This document shows positions 53,685 to 63,552 of a stretch of DNA of 64,000 nucleotides, piece by piece. Below the pieces are notes generated by a model that did not search any database, was not told the DNA's origin, and saw nothing but the letters and a program-made list of their open reading frames with translations. The translations under genes and the position numbers were made by a program. Source of the DNA: Streptomyces fodineus (GTDB lineage Bacteria > Actinomycetota > Actinomycetes > Streptomycetales > Streptomycetaceae); the NCBI RefSeq assembly GCF_001735805.1, contig NZ_CP017248.1, positions 5,952,001 to 6,016,000 on the forward strand. The letters are read 5' to 3'. The first letter of the stretch is position 1; each line of letters begins with the position of its first letter.

Positions 53685-53859
53685 GGGTCCGTCCGCGTGG
53701 GTGAGGCCCCCGGTGCAGGCGCGGTGCGCGTGTGCCGGGGGTTTTCGTGTCCTGTGGCCGTCGAGTGGTCGAGACCTGTAACCTCCTTCGGAGTTGTGCA
53801 CAGCGTGGAACTGTCGTTGCACCCTGTGCAACGCGTGTGGCGGAGGTGCGACGGGCGAC

Positions 53860-55530
53860 ATGAGCGACACACCCCTCTTCCCGGATCCCGAGGTGGCGCT
53901 GATCCCCGCGCCGAGCCGTATCTCGGCCTCGCTGCCCGGCGGCGGCACCGGATTCGTCCTCGACGCGGACACCGAGATCGAGGCCACCGAGGGCACCGAG
54001 CGCGTCGCGCGCTGGCTGCGCACGACCGTCGGCGCGGCGACCGGGCTGCCGCTGGCCCCGCTCCGCGACAGCGGCATGCGTATCCTGCTGCGGATCGACC
54101 CCGCGCTCGGGGACGCGCTCGGCGGTCCCGAGGCTTACCAGCTGTGCGCCGACGGCTATCTCATCTGCATCGACGGCGCGAGCGAGGCCGGCCTGTTCTG
54201 GGGCGCCCAGACCTTCCGCCAACTGCTCGGCCCGGAGGCCTTCCGGCGCGCCCCGGTCAGCGGCCGGACCGAGTGGGAGTTCCCGGCCGTGACCGTCCGC
54301 GACGCCCCCCGGTTCCGCTGGCGCGGCCTTCTCCTCGACGTGGCCCGGCACTTCATGCCCAAGGAAGGCGTGCTGCGCTATCTCGACCTGATGGCCGCGC
54401 ACAAACTCAATGTCTTCCACTTCCATCTGACCGACGACCAGGGCTGGCGGATCGAGATCAAGCGGTATCCGAAGCTGACCGAAACCGCCTCCTGGCGGGC
54501 ACGGTCGAAATTCGGTCACCGGGCCTCCCCGCTGTGGGAGGAGAAACCGCACGGGGGTTACTACACCCAGGACGACATCCGGGAGATCGTCGCCTACGCC
54601 GCCGAGCGGCATATCACCGTCGTCCCGGAAATCGACGTACCCGGGCATTCGCAGGCCGCCATCGCCGCGTACCCGGAACTCGGCAACACCGATGTCATCG
54701 ACACCACCGCCCTGCACGTCTGGGACAACTGGGGGATCTCCGCCAACGTACTCGCCCCCACTGACACCACCCTGCGTTTCTACGAGGGGGTGTTCGAGGA
54801 GGTCCTGGAGCTGTTCCCGTCCGAGTTCATCCATGTCGGCGGCGACGAATGCCGCAAGGAGCAGTGGACCGGGTCGGTGACCGCCAAGACCCGGATCGCC
54901 GATCTCGGACTCGCCGACGAGGACGAGCTCCAGTCATGGTTCATCGGCCACTTCGACGCCTGGCTCGCCGCGCGCGGGCGCCGCCTGATCGGCTGGGACG
55001 AGATCCTGGAGGGCGGGCTCGCCCAGGGGGCCGCGGTGTCGTCCTGGCGCGGATACGGCGGCGGGATCGCGGCCGCGCGGGCCGGCCATGACGTCGTCAT
55101 GTGCCCGGAGCAGTACGTGTACCTGGACCACCGTCAGGCCCCGGGCGAGGACGAGCCGGTGCCGATCGGGTTCGTGCGCACCCTGGAGGACGTCTACCGG
55201 TTCGAGCCCGTCCCGGACGGCCTCACCGAGGAGGAGGCCCGGCATGTGCTGGGCACTCAGGCCAACGTCTGGACCGAGGTGATGGAGGACACCGCACGCG
55301 TGGACTACCAGACCTTCCCCCGGCTCGCGGCCTTCGCCGAGGTGGCCTGGAGCCGGCTGCCCGCCCCCGCGGAACGGGACTTCGCCGGCTTCGAACGCCG
55401 TATGGGCGCCCATTACGCGCGACTTGACGCCCTCGGCGTCGCCTACCGGCCACCCACCGGACCCCGGCCGTGGCAGAAGCGCCCCGGTGTCCTCGGCCGT
55501 CCGATCGAGGGACCGCCGCCGAACAAGTGA
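53860..55530 (+). CDS. Beta-N-acetylhexosaminidase (GH20)
   Basis: This 556-residue glycoside hydrolase has an N-terminal GH20b domain and a TIM-barrel catalytic domain from about 150. RGLLLDVARHFMPKEGVLRY, HKLNVFHFHLTDDQGWRIEI and HVGGDE (325-330), with catalytic Asp329-Glu330, are diagnostic. No signal peptide is evident, so it may act in the cytoplasm on imported chitobiose-like or wall-derived sugars. GGAGG lies 14 nt before ATG 53860. Confidence 0.94.
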   Translation: MSDTPLFPDPEVALIPAPSRISASLPGGGTGFVLDADTEIEATEGTERVARWLRTTVGAATGLPLAPLRDSGMRILLRIDPALGDALGGPEAYQLCADGYLICIDGASEAGLFWGAQTFRQLLGPEAFRRAPVSGRTEWEFPAVTVRDAPRFRWRGLLLDVARHFMPKEGVLRYLDLMAAHKLNVFHFHLTDDQGWRIEIKRYPKLTETASWRARSKFGHRASPLWEEKPHGGYYTQDDIREIVAYAAERHITVVPEIDVPGHSQAAIAAYPELGNTDVIDTTALHVWDNWGISANVLAPTDTTLRFYEGVFEEVLELFPSEFIHVGGDECRKEQWTGSVTAKTRIADLGLADEDELQSWFIGHFDAWLAARGRRLIGWDEILEGGLAQGAAVSSWRGYGGGIAAARAGHDVVMCPEQYVYLDHRQAPGEDEPVPIGFVRTLEDVYRFEPVPDGLTEEEARHVLGTQANVWTEVMEDTARVDYQTFPRLAAFAEVAWSRLPAPAERDFAGFERRMGAHYARLDALGVAYRPPTGPRPWQKRPGVLGRPIEGPPPNK

Positions 55531-55797
55531 CCGTCCCGTCCACGTCACCTTCCCGAACAAGTGCCGGAAAACAGCGCCAAGGGTCACCGAAGAGTGTCAA
55601 TCGGCGTGCATCGGTGATGCCGTGCTAAACCGGACTATCTGTGCGATGAGGTGGGCGAATGCCTCCTAACGCCTCCTAGCGGACCCCCGCGTTCGGCCCT
55701 TGCGAAGATGTGCCAGAGTTGCCACGTCCGCCCTGTGAGCACGTACCGTACGGCCACACAGGTGGGACCAGTGGGGCAGCGGGAAGGGGCAGCCGGT

Positions 55798-56691
55798 TTG
55801 ACCACGCACGCACCGCAGGCGGCGCAGGCCGTCACGCTGCCCACGACGCTGGACGAGGCGGTGGCGGCCCTCGCCGCGATGCCCACCGCCGTGCCCGTCG
55901 CGGGCGGCACCGACCTCATGGCCGCCGTCAACTCCGGCCAGCTCAGGCCCGCCGCCCTGGTGGGTCTCGGGCGGATCAGCGAGATCCGCGGCTGGCAGTA
56001 CCAGGACGGCCACGCGCTGCTCGGCGCGGGCCTCACCCACGCGCGCATGGGCCGCCCCGACTTCGCGGCCCTGATCCCGGCGCTCGCCGCCGCCGCGCGC
56101 GCCGCGGGCCCGCCGCACATCCGCAACGCGGGCACCCTCGGCGGCAACATCGCCTCGGCCGCGCCCACCGGCGACGCGCTGCCGGTGCTGGCCGCCCTGG
56201 AGGCGACGCTGATCATCGCGGGCCCGGGCGGAGCCCGCCGGGAGATCCCGGTGTCGCACCTGCTGGCCGGCATGGAGATGCTGCGTGGCGGCGAACTCGT
56301 CGGGTACGTGCGCGTGCCGCTGCTGCACGCCCCGCAGGTCTTCCTGAAGGCGACCGGACGGACCGGGCCGGGCCGTGCGCTGGCCTCCGTGGCTCTGGTC
56401 CTCGACCCCGCCCGGCGCGGAGTGCGGTGCGCCGTCGGCGCCATAGCGCCGATGCCGCTGCGGCCCCTGGAGGCCGAGGAGTGGGTCGCCCGGCTGATCG
56501 ACTGGGACAACGACCGCGCGCTCGTCCCGGAGGCCCTGGACGCCTTCGGCGAGTACGTCGCCGCGGCCTGCATCCCGGATCCGGCGCCGGAGCCCGACGG
56601 CTCGGTGCCCGCACTTCCGCCCGCCGTACTGCACCTGCGGCGCAGCGTCGCCGCACTGGCCCGACGAGCACTGGGGAGGGCGCTGTCGTGA
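55798..56691 (+). CDS. Xanthine-dehydrogenase-type FAD-binding subunit (CoxM-like)
   Basis: This 297-residue subunit has the FAD motifs VPVAGGTDLMAAVNSG and IRNAGTLGGNIASAAPTGD, and a CO-dehydrogenase flavoprotein C-terminal domain. The start is probably TTG 55798 with AAGGGG 8 nt before. GTG 55736 upstream would give a longer form. The 267 bp before it contain no gene; CGCCTCCTA is repeated in tandem near 55670. The GTGA overlap at its end couples it to the iron-sulfur subunit. Confidence 0.88.
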   Translation: MTTHAPQAAQAVTLPTTLDEAVAALAAMPTAVPVAGGTDLMAAVNSGQLRPAALVGLGRISEIRGWQYQDGHALLGAGLTHARMGRPDFAALIPALAAAARAAGPPHIRNAGTLGGNIASAAPTGDALPVLAALEATLIIAGPGGARREIPVSHLLAGMEMLRGGELVGYVRVPLLHAPQVFLKATGRTGPGRALASVALVLDPARRGVRCAVGAIAPMPLRPLEAEEWVARLIDWDNDRALVPEALDAFGEYVAAACIPDPAPEPDGSVPALPPAVLHLRRSVAALARRALGRALS

Positions 56692-58808
56692 CCGACGACC
56701 AGCACGGAGAGGGCACGCCCCAGGGCGGCGGACGCTGGAACCCGCTGCCCCAGGGCGACTACGACGACGGCGCCACCGCCTTCGTCGAGCTCCCCGAGGG
56801 CGGCATCGACGCCCTGCTGTCCGGCGACAGCCCGCTGGCCGCGCCGGGTCACGGCTATGTGCCGCCGCGGATAACGGCAGCCCCCCGCGCCGGCGACCCC
56901 GCGGCGAGCGGCACCTGGACCGCGCCCGCGGGCGGCGCCGAGTGGCCCGACCCGAACGCCACGCCGCAGACGCAGGGCGCGGACGACCGGTTCACCTACC
57001 AGCCCGGCGCGACCCAGCAGTGGACCTTCGGCGACCCCGCCGCCCCGGCCGCGTCCGGACACGACGTCACCGGGCAGTGGTCCATCCCGGTCGCCGACGG
57101 CGACCTTCCGGACGAATCGGGCGAGTTCACCACGTCCTCCCTGGTCGAGCAGTGGGGCGGCACGCCGCCGGCCACCCTGCCCGGCGGCGCACCCGCGCCC
57201 TGGGCCACGGACGGCGCGGGCAACGCCTGGGGCCGGAGCCCCGCCGACGTGGACTCCGCCCCGCTGCCGGACCACACCGGCACCCACCCGGCGGGCGGCG
57301 CACCGGCACCGGACGCGTACGCACGCGAGGAGCAGTACGGGCACGGCCCGGCCGGATACGGCGAGCCGGGTCACGCGGCGGAGGCTCACGCCGGAACGGG
57401 ACACGCGGGCGCGGCTCACGCGGAAACCGTCCCCGGGCCGGCGGGCCACGAAGACGCCCGTCACCCGGAGTTCGGTCATGACCGGGCCGGCCACGCGGCG
57501 GCCGGTCACCGGGACCCCGGCGGCGACGGGCCGGGCCGCGGGGATGCCGGCCGGGCCGAGTCCGGTCACGACGGGGCCCGTCAGGAGCGGGCCGGTCGCG
57601 GAGCAGCCGACCACCGGGGTGAACGTGCGGACGGACACGCCACCGTCGGCGTGCATGCCCCCGCGCAGGTCCCTCAGGGCCCCGCTGACGGCCCGGCGGG
57701 CCACGAGGGTCCCCGGCGTCACGCCACCGCCCGGCAGGCCGCCACAACGGCGGACACGGCCGGCGCAGTGGCCGCTGCCCACCCGGCGGCCCCATCGGCA
57801 CACCCGGCCCCGGCGCACCCGGCCGAGGACGGCGCACCCGAGCAGGAGCCCGAGCGGGGCGCGCCGCGCGACACGCCCGAGCAGCCCACCGGGGAATCCG
57901 GCGAGATCCCCACCGCCGAAGCCACCGAGGCGTCCCCCGGCAGCGCCCCCGAGCGCCCCGGACACCACCCCGGACACCCCGAGGAGCCCCCGGCGCCCAC
58001 GGCGGACCCGGCGCAGGACGCTGCCGCGCAGGCGGCCGAGGGCGAGACCGCCGAGGAACCCGCCGCCCCCCTCTCGCCCCACGACGATCACCCGCTCGCC
58101 TCCTACGTCCTGCGCGTCAACGGCGCCGACCGGCCCGTCACCGACGCCTGGATCGGCGAGTCACTGCTGTACGTCCTGCGGGAGCGGCTCGGTCTCGCGG
58201 GCGCCAAGGACGGCTGCTCGCAGGGCGAGTGCGGGGCCTGCAACGTCCAGGTCGACGGCCGTCTGGTGGCCTCCTGCCTGGTCCCGGCGGTCACCGCGGC
58301 CGGCAGCGAGGTGCGTACGGTCGAGGGCCTGGCCGCCGACGGCCAGCCCTCCGACGTGCAGCGCGCGCTCGCCCGGTGCGGGGCCGTGCAGTGCGGTTTC
58401 TGCGTGCCCGGCATGGCGATGACCGTGCACGACCTGCTGGAGGGCAACCCCGCTCCGACCGAGTTGGAGACCCGGCAGGCGCTGTGCGGCAACCTGTGCC
58501 GCTGCTCCGGCTACCGGGGCGTGCTCGAGGCCGTCAAGGAGGTCGTCGCCGAACGCGAGGCGTCGCACGCCACCGACGCCGAGACGGACGCGGACGAGGC
58601 CCGTATTCCCCACCAGGCGGGCCCCGGCTCCGGCCGGGTCAACCCGTCGGCGTTCGAGGCGCCGGGCGCGTTCGGCACACCGCAGGCCGCTCCCGGCGGC
58701 TACGGAGACACGCCGCCGTACGGCACGCCCGACCCGTACGGCACACCGCCGCACGGCACACCGGGACCGCACGACCCGCACTACGGCCAGGACGGAGGCC
58801 AGGCGTGA
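56688..58808 (+). CDS. Xanthine-dehydrogenase-type [2Fe-2S] subunit with ~460-residue low-complexity N-terminal extension
   Basis: This 706-residue protein carries an ordinary CoxS/XdhC-like domain only at about 475-645. Cys510, Cys515 and Cys518 in CSQGECGACNVQ hold the plant-type cluster; GFCVPGMAMTVHDLL and CGNLCRCSGYRGVLEAVKEV hold the second. Before it are over 460 residues rich in Gly, Ala, Pro and His with many GH-A-GH-like repeats, and after it a YGTP-repeat tail. Normal subunits are 150-200 residues. GTG 56688 overlaps the preceding stop; its stop overlaps the next GTG. Confidence 0.9.
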   Translation: MTDDQHGEGTPQGGGRWNPLPQGDYDDGATAFVELPEGGIDALLSGDSPLAAPGHGYVPPRITAAPRAGDPAASGTWTAPAGGAEWPDPNATPQTQGADDRFTYQPGATQQWTFGDPAAPAASGHDVTGQWSIPVADGDLPDESGEFTTSSLVEQWGGTPPATLPGGAPAPWATDGAGNAWGRSPADVDSAPLPDHTGTHPAGGAPAPDAYAREEQYGHGPAGYGEPGHAAEAHAGTGHAGAAHAETVPGPAGHEDARHPEFGHDRAGHAAAGHRDPGGDGPGRGDAGRAESGHDGARQERAGRGAADHRGERADGHATVGVHAPAQVPQGPADGPAGHEGPRRHATARQAATTADTAGAVAAAHPAAPSAHPAPAHPAEDGAPEQEPERGAPRDTPEQPTGESGEIPTAEATEASPGSAPERPGHHPGHPEEPPAPTADPAQDAAAQAAEGETAEEPAAPLSPHDDHPLASYVLRVNGADRPVTDAWIGESLLYVLRERLGLAGAKDGCSQGECGACNVQVDGRLVASCLVPAVTAAGSEVRTVEGLAADGQPSDVQRALARCGAVQCGFCVPGMAMTVHDLLEGNPAPTELETRQALCGNLCRCSGYRGVLEAVKEVVAEREASHATDAETDADEARIPHQAGPGSGRVNPSAFEAPGAFGTPQAAPGGYGDTPPYGTPDPYGTPPHGTPGPHDPHYGQDGGQA

Positions 58809-61120
58809 GCAACGAAGCCGCCACGGCGACCACCGCCGCGGAACCCGCCCCCGAGGCCGAGGCGTTGCCGCACGGCATCGGCATCGGCGCCTCCCTGCCG
58901 CACGCCGACGCCCGCGCCAAGACCGAGGGCACCTTCCCCTACGCGGCCGACCTGTGGGCCGAGGGCCTGCTGTGGGCGGCCGTACTGCGCTCGCCGCACG
59001 CGCACGCGCGCATTGTGTCCATCGACACCAGCCACGCGCGCGAGATGCCCGGCGTACGGGCCGTCGTCACGCACGAGGACGTGCCCGGCACCCCGCGCCA
59101 CGGCCGGGGCACGCCCGACCGGCCGGTGTTCGCCGCCGAGGTCGTACGGCATCACGGCGAGCCCATCGCCGCCGTGGCCGCCGACCACCCGGACACCGCG
59201 CGGATGGCCGCGGCGGCCGTCATCGTCGAGTACGAAGTACTCGACCCGGTCACCGACCCCGAGCAGGCCTTCGAGGCCGAACCGCTGCACCCCGACGGCA
59301 ACCTGATCCGGCACATCCCGCTGCGCCACGGCGACCCGGACGTGGTCGGCGAGGTCGTCGTCGAGGGCCTGTACCGCATCGGGCGCCAGGACCCGGCCCC
59401 CATCGGCGCCGAGGCCGGCCTCGCCGTGCCGCGCCCCGACGGCGGTGTGGAGCTGTACCTGGCCTCCACCGACCCGCACGCCGACCGCAACACCGCCGCG
59501 GCCTGCTACGGCCTGTCCCCTGATCGGGTGAAGATCGTCGTCACCGGGGTGCCCGGCGCCACCGCCGACCGCGAGGACCAGGGTTTCCAGCTCCCGCTCG
59601 GCCTGCTCGCCCTGAAGACCGGCTGCCCGGTCAAGCTCACGGCGACCCGCGAGGAGTCCTTCCTGGGCCACGCCCACCGTCATCCGACGCTTCTCAGGTA
59701 CCGCCATCACGCGGACGCCGAGGGCAAGTTGGTGAAGGTGGAGGCACAGGTCCTGCTGGACGCGGGCGCGTACGCCGACACCTCCTCCGACGTGCTGGCC
59801 GCCGCGGTCTCCTTCGCGTGCGGGCCGTACGTCGTCCCGAACGCCTTCATCGAGGGCTGGGCCGTACGCACCAACAACCCGCCCTCCGGCCACGTCCGCG
59901 GCGAGGGCGCCATGCAGGTGTGCGCCGCCTACGAGGCGCAGATGGACAAACTGGCCAAGAAGCTCGCCCTGGACCCGGCCGAACTGCGCCTGCGCAACGT
60001 GCTCGCCACCGGCGACGTCCTCCCGATCGGCCAGACCGTGACATGCCCGGCCCCGGTGGCCGAACTCCTGCAGGCGGTACGGGACTTCCCGCTTCCGGCG
60101 CTGCCCAAGGACACGCCCGAGGAAGAGTGGCTGCTGCCCGGCGGCCCCGAGGGCGCGGGCGAACCGGGCGCGGTGCGCCGGGGCGTCGGCTACGGCCTGG
60201 GCATGGTGCACATGCTCGGTGCGGAGGGCGCCGACGAGGTGTCCACGGCGACGGTCAAGGTCCACGACGGCGTCGCGACCGTCCTCTGCGCGGCGGTGGA
60301 GACCGGCCAGGGCTTCACCACCCTCGCCCGGCAGATCGTCCAGGAGACCCTCGGCATCGAGGAAGTCCATGTCGCCCCGGTCGACACCGACCAGCCACCG
60401 GCCGGCGCGGGCTGCCGGGGCCGGCACACCTGGGTGTCCGGCGGCGCGGTGGAGCGCGCGGCGAAGATGGTCCGCACCCAACTGCTCCAGCCGCTGGCCC
60501 ACAAGTTCGGCATGTCGACGGAGCTGCTGCAGATCACCGACGGCAAGATCACGTCGTACGACGGCGTGCTGTCGACCACCGTCACGGAGGCGATGGACGG
60601 CAAGGAACTGTGGGCCACCGCCCAGTGCCGCCCGCACCCCACCGAGCCGCTGAACGCCTCCGGCCAGGGCGACGCCTTCGTGGGCCTGGCCTTCTGCGCG
60701 ATCCGCGCGGTGGTGGACGTCGACATCGAGCTCGGCTCGGTCCGGGTCGTGGAGCTGGCGGTCGCCCAGGACGTGGGCCGCATCCTCAACCCGACCCAGC
60801 TGGCCGCCCGGATCGAGGCGGGTGTGACCCAGGGCGTAGGCATCGCGCTCACCGAGAACCTGCGCACCCCGCGTGGCCTGATCCGCCACCCCGACCTGAC
60901 CGGGTACGCGCTCCCCACCGCCCTGGACGCGCCGGACATCCACATCGTCAAACTGGTCGAGGAACGGGACGTGGTCGCCCCCTTCGGCGCCAAGTCCGTC
61001 AGCGCGGTCCCGGTCGTGACGGCACCGGCCGCGGTCGCCTCCGCCGTCCGCGCGGCCACCGGCCGCCCGGTCAACCGCCTCCCGATCCGTCCGCAGGCGG
61101 CGGTGGTGACCGGCCACTGA
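58805..61120 (+). CDS. Xanthine-dehydrogenase-type molybdopterin subunit with altered active site
   Basis: This 771-residue subunit has the two Mo-binding domains (GIGASLPHADARAKTEGTFP start, AVETGQGFTTLARQI). In canonical enzymes the C-terminal loop AKGVGEPP holds the catalytic Glu; here residues 729-736 read AKSVSAVP, with Ala734 in its place. The GGxFGGK loop is also changed (VPGATADREDQGFQLP), and RGEGAMQ replaces RGFGxPQ. GTG 58805 overlaps the preceding stop. It may use a different substrate or mechanism, or be a non-enzymatic member. Confidence 0.88.
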   Translation: MSNEAATATTAAEPAPEAEALPHGIGIGASLPHADARAKTEGTFPYAADLWAEGLLWAAVLRSPHAHARIVSIDTSHAREMPGVRAVVTHEDVPGTPRHGRGTPDRPVFAAEVVRHHGEPIAAVAADHPDTARMAAAAVIVEYEVLDPVTDPEQAFEAEPLHPDGNLIRHIPLRHGDPDVVGEVVVEGLYRIGRQDPAPIGAEAGLAVPRPDGGVELYLASTDPHADRNTAAACYGLSPDRVKIVVTGVPGATADREDQGFQLPLGLLALKTGCPVKLTATREESFLGHAHRHPTLLRYRHHADAEGKLVKVEAQVLLDAGAYADTSSDVLAAAVSFACGPYVVPNAFIEGWAVRTNNPPSGHVRGEGAMQVCAAYEAQMDKLAKKLALDPAELRLRNVLATGDVLPIGQTVTCPAPVAELLQAVRDFPLPALPKDTPEEEWLLPGGPEGAGEPGAVRRGVGYGLGMVHMLGAEGADEVSTATVKVHDGVATVLCAAVETGQGFTTLARQIVQETLGIEEVHVAPVDTDQPPAGAGCRGRHTWVSGGAVERAAKMVRTQLLQPLAHKFGMSTELLQITDGKITSYDGVLSTTVTEAMDGKELWATAQCRPHPTEPLNASGQGDAFVGLAFCAIRAVVDVDIELGSVRVVELAVAQDVGRILNPTQLAARIEAGVTQGVGIALTENLRTPRGLIRHPDLTGYALPTALDAPDIHIVKLVEERDVVAPFGAKSVSAVPVVTAPAAVASAVRAATGRPVNRLPIRPQAAVVTGH

Positions 61121-61344
61121 CCCTCCCCGGACGACGGACAGCGGACGGCGTCGTCCCGGTCACCGGGGCGACGATCGCGATTCCCACGGACGTGCAACGG
61201 GCCCGGGTGGTCTGACGTCCTTCCTGGTGAGGGCCGTTGTCAGTGGGGCGGCGTAGCGTGCCGAGCAGTGGGGGCACTCCCACGCACGGACTCGCACACG
61301 GGCCGACGCACGTGTGCACCGACGGGGAAGATCGCGGGGGAGCG

Positions 61345-62505
61345 ATGAGCACGACCGACGCCGGGGTTGCGGCGATCACGCTGACCGAGGCGGAGCTGGA
61401 CCGCTACGTCACGCACGCGCCGACGCGCGGCCTGCTCAGCGGCACCGGACTGCCCGCGGACACCGACCTGCTGACCTTCTCCCCGCTGCGCACGCACGGC
61501 CTGCGCAGGCTCGCCGACGCCGCGGACGGCCCGTTCCGCGTGGCGGACGAGCTGCGCGACCGGCTGGTGATAGGCGAACTCCTCAACCCGCCGGGCATGC
61601 GCCGCGAGTCCATCCTGCTCGACGGCGGCACCGGCGAGCTGACGACGGCGTACCTCTACGACCCGACCCGCCCCCGCCCCTTCGCGCCGTCCCTGGACAC
61701 GCTGCTGCGCTTCGCCGCGGTCACCGAGGAACTGGCAGGCCTGCGCGGCCGTTTCGCCTCGCTCGCCGGCCGGTACGGCCCCGAGACGGTGACCGAGGCG
61801 ACCCGCCGGCTGCTCGCCCTCTTCGAGGAGGGCGCGGGCGGCAAGGTCCCGCCGTACTGGAAGGCGGCGGCCCTGATCCGCCCGCTCGCCCTCGCCGCGG
61901 GCCCCGGCGCGGCCTCCGGCCTCACCCTGGACGTCCCCGCGCGCCTGCTGGACCAGGAGTTCGGGCACGGCCGGGTGGCCCGCTTCGAGGAGGTCGACTT
62001 CCCTGCGACGCTCACGCACGAGCCGACCCGGCGCTTCCTGTGCGAGACCGGGCTGCCGGAGGAGGCGGTCCTCTTCCACGCCGACACGGACGTCCCGCTG
62101 CCGACGCTCCGGGAGTACGTCACCGAGGAGTGCGCGGACGACCACCGCCTGGACGAACTCCCGGCCCACGCCGACCACTTGATCCGCCTGGGCCATCTGA
62201 TCGAGGACCACAGCCTGGTGCTCGACGGCAGAACGGGCGCGGTCCTGACCTTCAGCGAGCCGGAGGCGGCGCTCCACCCCCTCAACACCGATGTCTCCAC
62301 CCTCGCCTTCACGCTCTGGCTGCTGCACCACGAGCGCACCATCGACGACCACCTCGGCCACGAACTGACGACAAGGGCCTACGACCACCTGGCCGCCGCC
62401 ATGCTCCACACCCTGACCACCCTCGACCCCACGGCCACCCTCCCGACCACGGACTGGCACTACTGGACACAGCAGTTCCAGGACGAATCGGGTGGGGCAC
62501 TGTGA
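61345..62505 (+). CDS. SUKH-4-like protein with internal duplication
   Basis: This 386-residue protein shows two SUKH-like halves. The first begins LDRYVTHAPTRGLLSGTGLP and the second TLTHEPTRRFLCETGLPEEA; each is followed by an acidic/hydrophobic pattern with a LILL/LVLDGxTG segment (ILLDGGTGELTT and LVLDGRTGAVLTF). SUKH proteins are usually immunity proteins against nuclease or other toxins, but no toxin gene is adjacent here. GGGGGAGC precedes ATG 61345. The family call is from pattern resemblance. Confidence 0.7.
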   Translation: MSTTDAGVAAITLTEAELDRYVTHAPTRGLLSGTGLPADTDLLTFSPLRTHGLRRLADAADGPFRVADELRDRLVIGELLNPPGMRRESILLDGGTGELTTAYLYDPTRPRPFAPSLDTLLRFAAVTEELAGLRGRFASLAGRYGPETVTEATRRLLALFEEGAGGKVPPYWKAAALIRPLALAAGPGAASGLTLDVPARLLDQEFGHGRVARFEEVDFPATLTHEPTRRFLCETGLPEEAVLFHADTDVPLPTLREYVTEECADDHRLDELPAHADHLIRLGHLIEDHSLVLDGRTGAVLTFSEPEAALHPLNTDVSTLAFTLWLLHHERTIDDHLGHELTTRAYDHLAAAMLHTLTTLDPTATLPTTDWHYWTQQFQDESGGAL

Positions 62506-62514
62506 GGGCGCGGT

Positions 62515-63498
62515 TCAGGACCCCGTCGGCGTGCCGTGCAGTCGGACCGTGCTGAGGATCTTCATGATGGTCGCTTGGGGAACCTCGTCGTGGACGCCCT
62601 TGGCGCCGTAGAAGTTCCACGACACGAAGTCACTGGCCGCGTTCTTGAAGCCGAACGAGAGCGCCTTGCCGTCGCTGGCGCACTTGCCCCGCCGGGGCGC
62701 GTTGGCCGACCGGGCCCAGGCGATGCTCCCCTTGACCCCCGCGGTGGTCGTGTAGGGCTGGGCCTTCTCATCGATGGTGAGGCTCTTCTTGTCCGGCTGT
62801 GTATAGGGGGCGTAGACCCACCAGCCCACCGTGTTCAACGCCACTTGGTCGGTGCTCTTGGCACCGCCCGCGCCCTTGGTGCCGGTCGCGGCCAGTTCCG
62901 TGTCCTCCGTCCGGCCGTCCTTGTCGTCGTCGGACGTGCACCACTTCGGCTTGTACGAGGCTATGCCTGACATGTAGGCGATCGGCTTGCCCGTCTTGTC
63001 GTCGGCGTAACCGATGGCGGCGGTCGGGGGCTTCACCTCCCAGTCCGCCGGCACGTCGAAGGCGACGCCCCACTTGGCGTTGACGACCGTCTTCCAGCCA
63101 GGGATGGTCGGCTTCTCCGCTCCGGTGCCGCGCGAGTCGTCGGCCGATCCGGATGCGGAGGCCGCCGGGCCCTGCGACGACGCACTGACCGGCGCCTTGG
63201 GCTTGCCGCCACCGGCGTTGTCGTCCTTGTTGCCGCCCAGGACCAGGAAACCGGTGACGCCGGCGGCCACCACCACGGCCGTGGCCGCCCCGATCGCGAC
63301 GACCTTGGTCCGGTTCCCTCCGCCGCTCGGCGGCTGCGGCGCCCCCGCCGGCGGGGGCGCGCCCCACTGCGGCTGCGCCGGCTGCTGATAGGGGTTCGGC
63401 TGCTGATAACCCGTCTGCTGGTACGGATTCGGCTGCTGGTAGGGATTCTGGTGCTGCGGGTTCTGCTCGCCCCCGGGCGGCTGCTGTCCTGGCCACAT
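62515..63498 (-). CDS. Membrane-anchored protein with Gln/Pro-rich N-terminus (unknown function)
   Basis: This 327-residue protein has a Gln/Pro/Asn/Tyr-rich cytoplasmic stretch with NPYQQ repeats (about 1-60), one transmembrane helix VVAIGAATAVVVAAGVTGFL near 65-88, a Ser/Ala/Gly linker, and an external domain of about 190 residues with two Cys (CTSDDDKDG and RGKCASDG). No enzyme motif is recognised. ATG 63498 is chosen over one 27 nt upstream. It is convergent with the SUKH-like gene (9 bp apart). Confidence 0.82.
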   Translation of the reverse strand: MWPGQQPPGGEQNPQHQNPYQQPNPYQQTGYQQPNPYQQPAQPQWGAPPPAGAPQPPSGGGNRTKVVAIGAATAVVVAAGVTGFLVLGGNKDDNAGGGKPKAPVSASSQGPAASASGSADDSRGTGAEKPTIPGWKTVVNAKWGVAFDVPADWEVKPPTAAIGYADDKTGKPIAYMSGIASYKPKWCTSDDDKDGRTEDTELAATGTKGAGGAKSTDQVALNTVGWWVYAPYTQPDKKSLTIDEKAQPYTTTAGVKGSIAWARSANAPRRGKCASDGKALSFGFKNAASDFVSWNFYGAKGVHDEVPQATIMKILSTVRLHGTPTGS

Positions 63499-63552
63499 GC
63501 GCGGCAACCCTAGCGCCACCGCCACCAGGTCGGTTCAGCCTGGTCAAGACAT

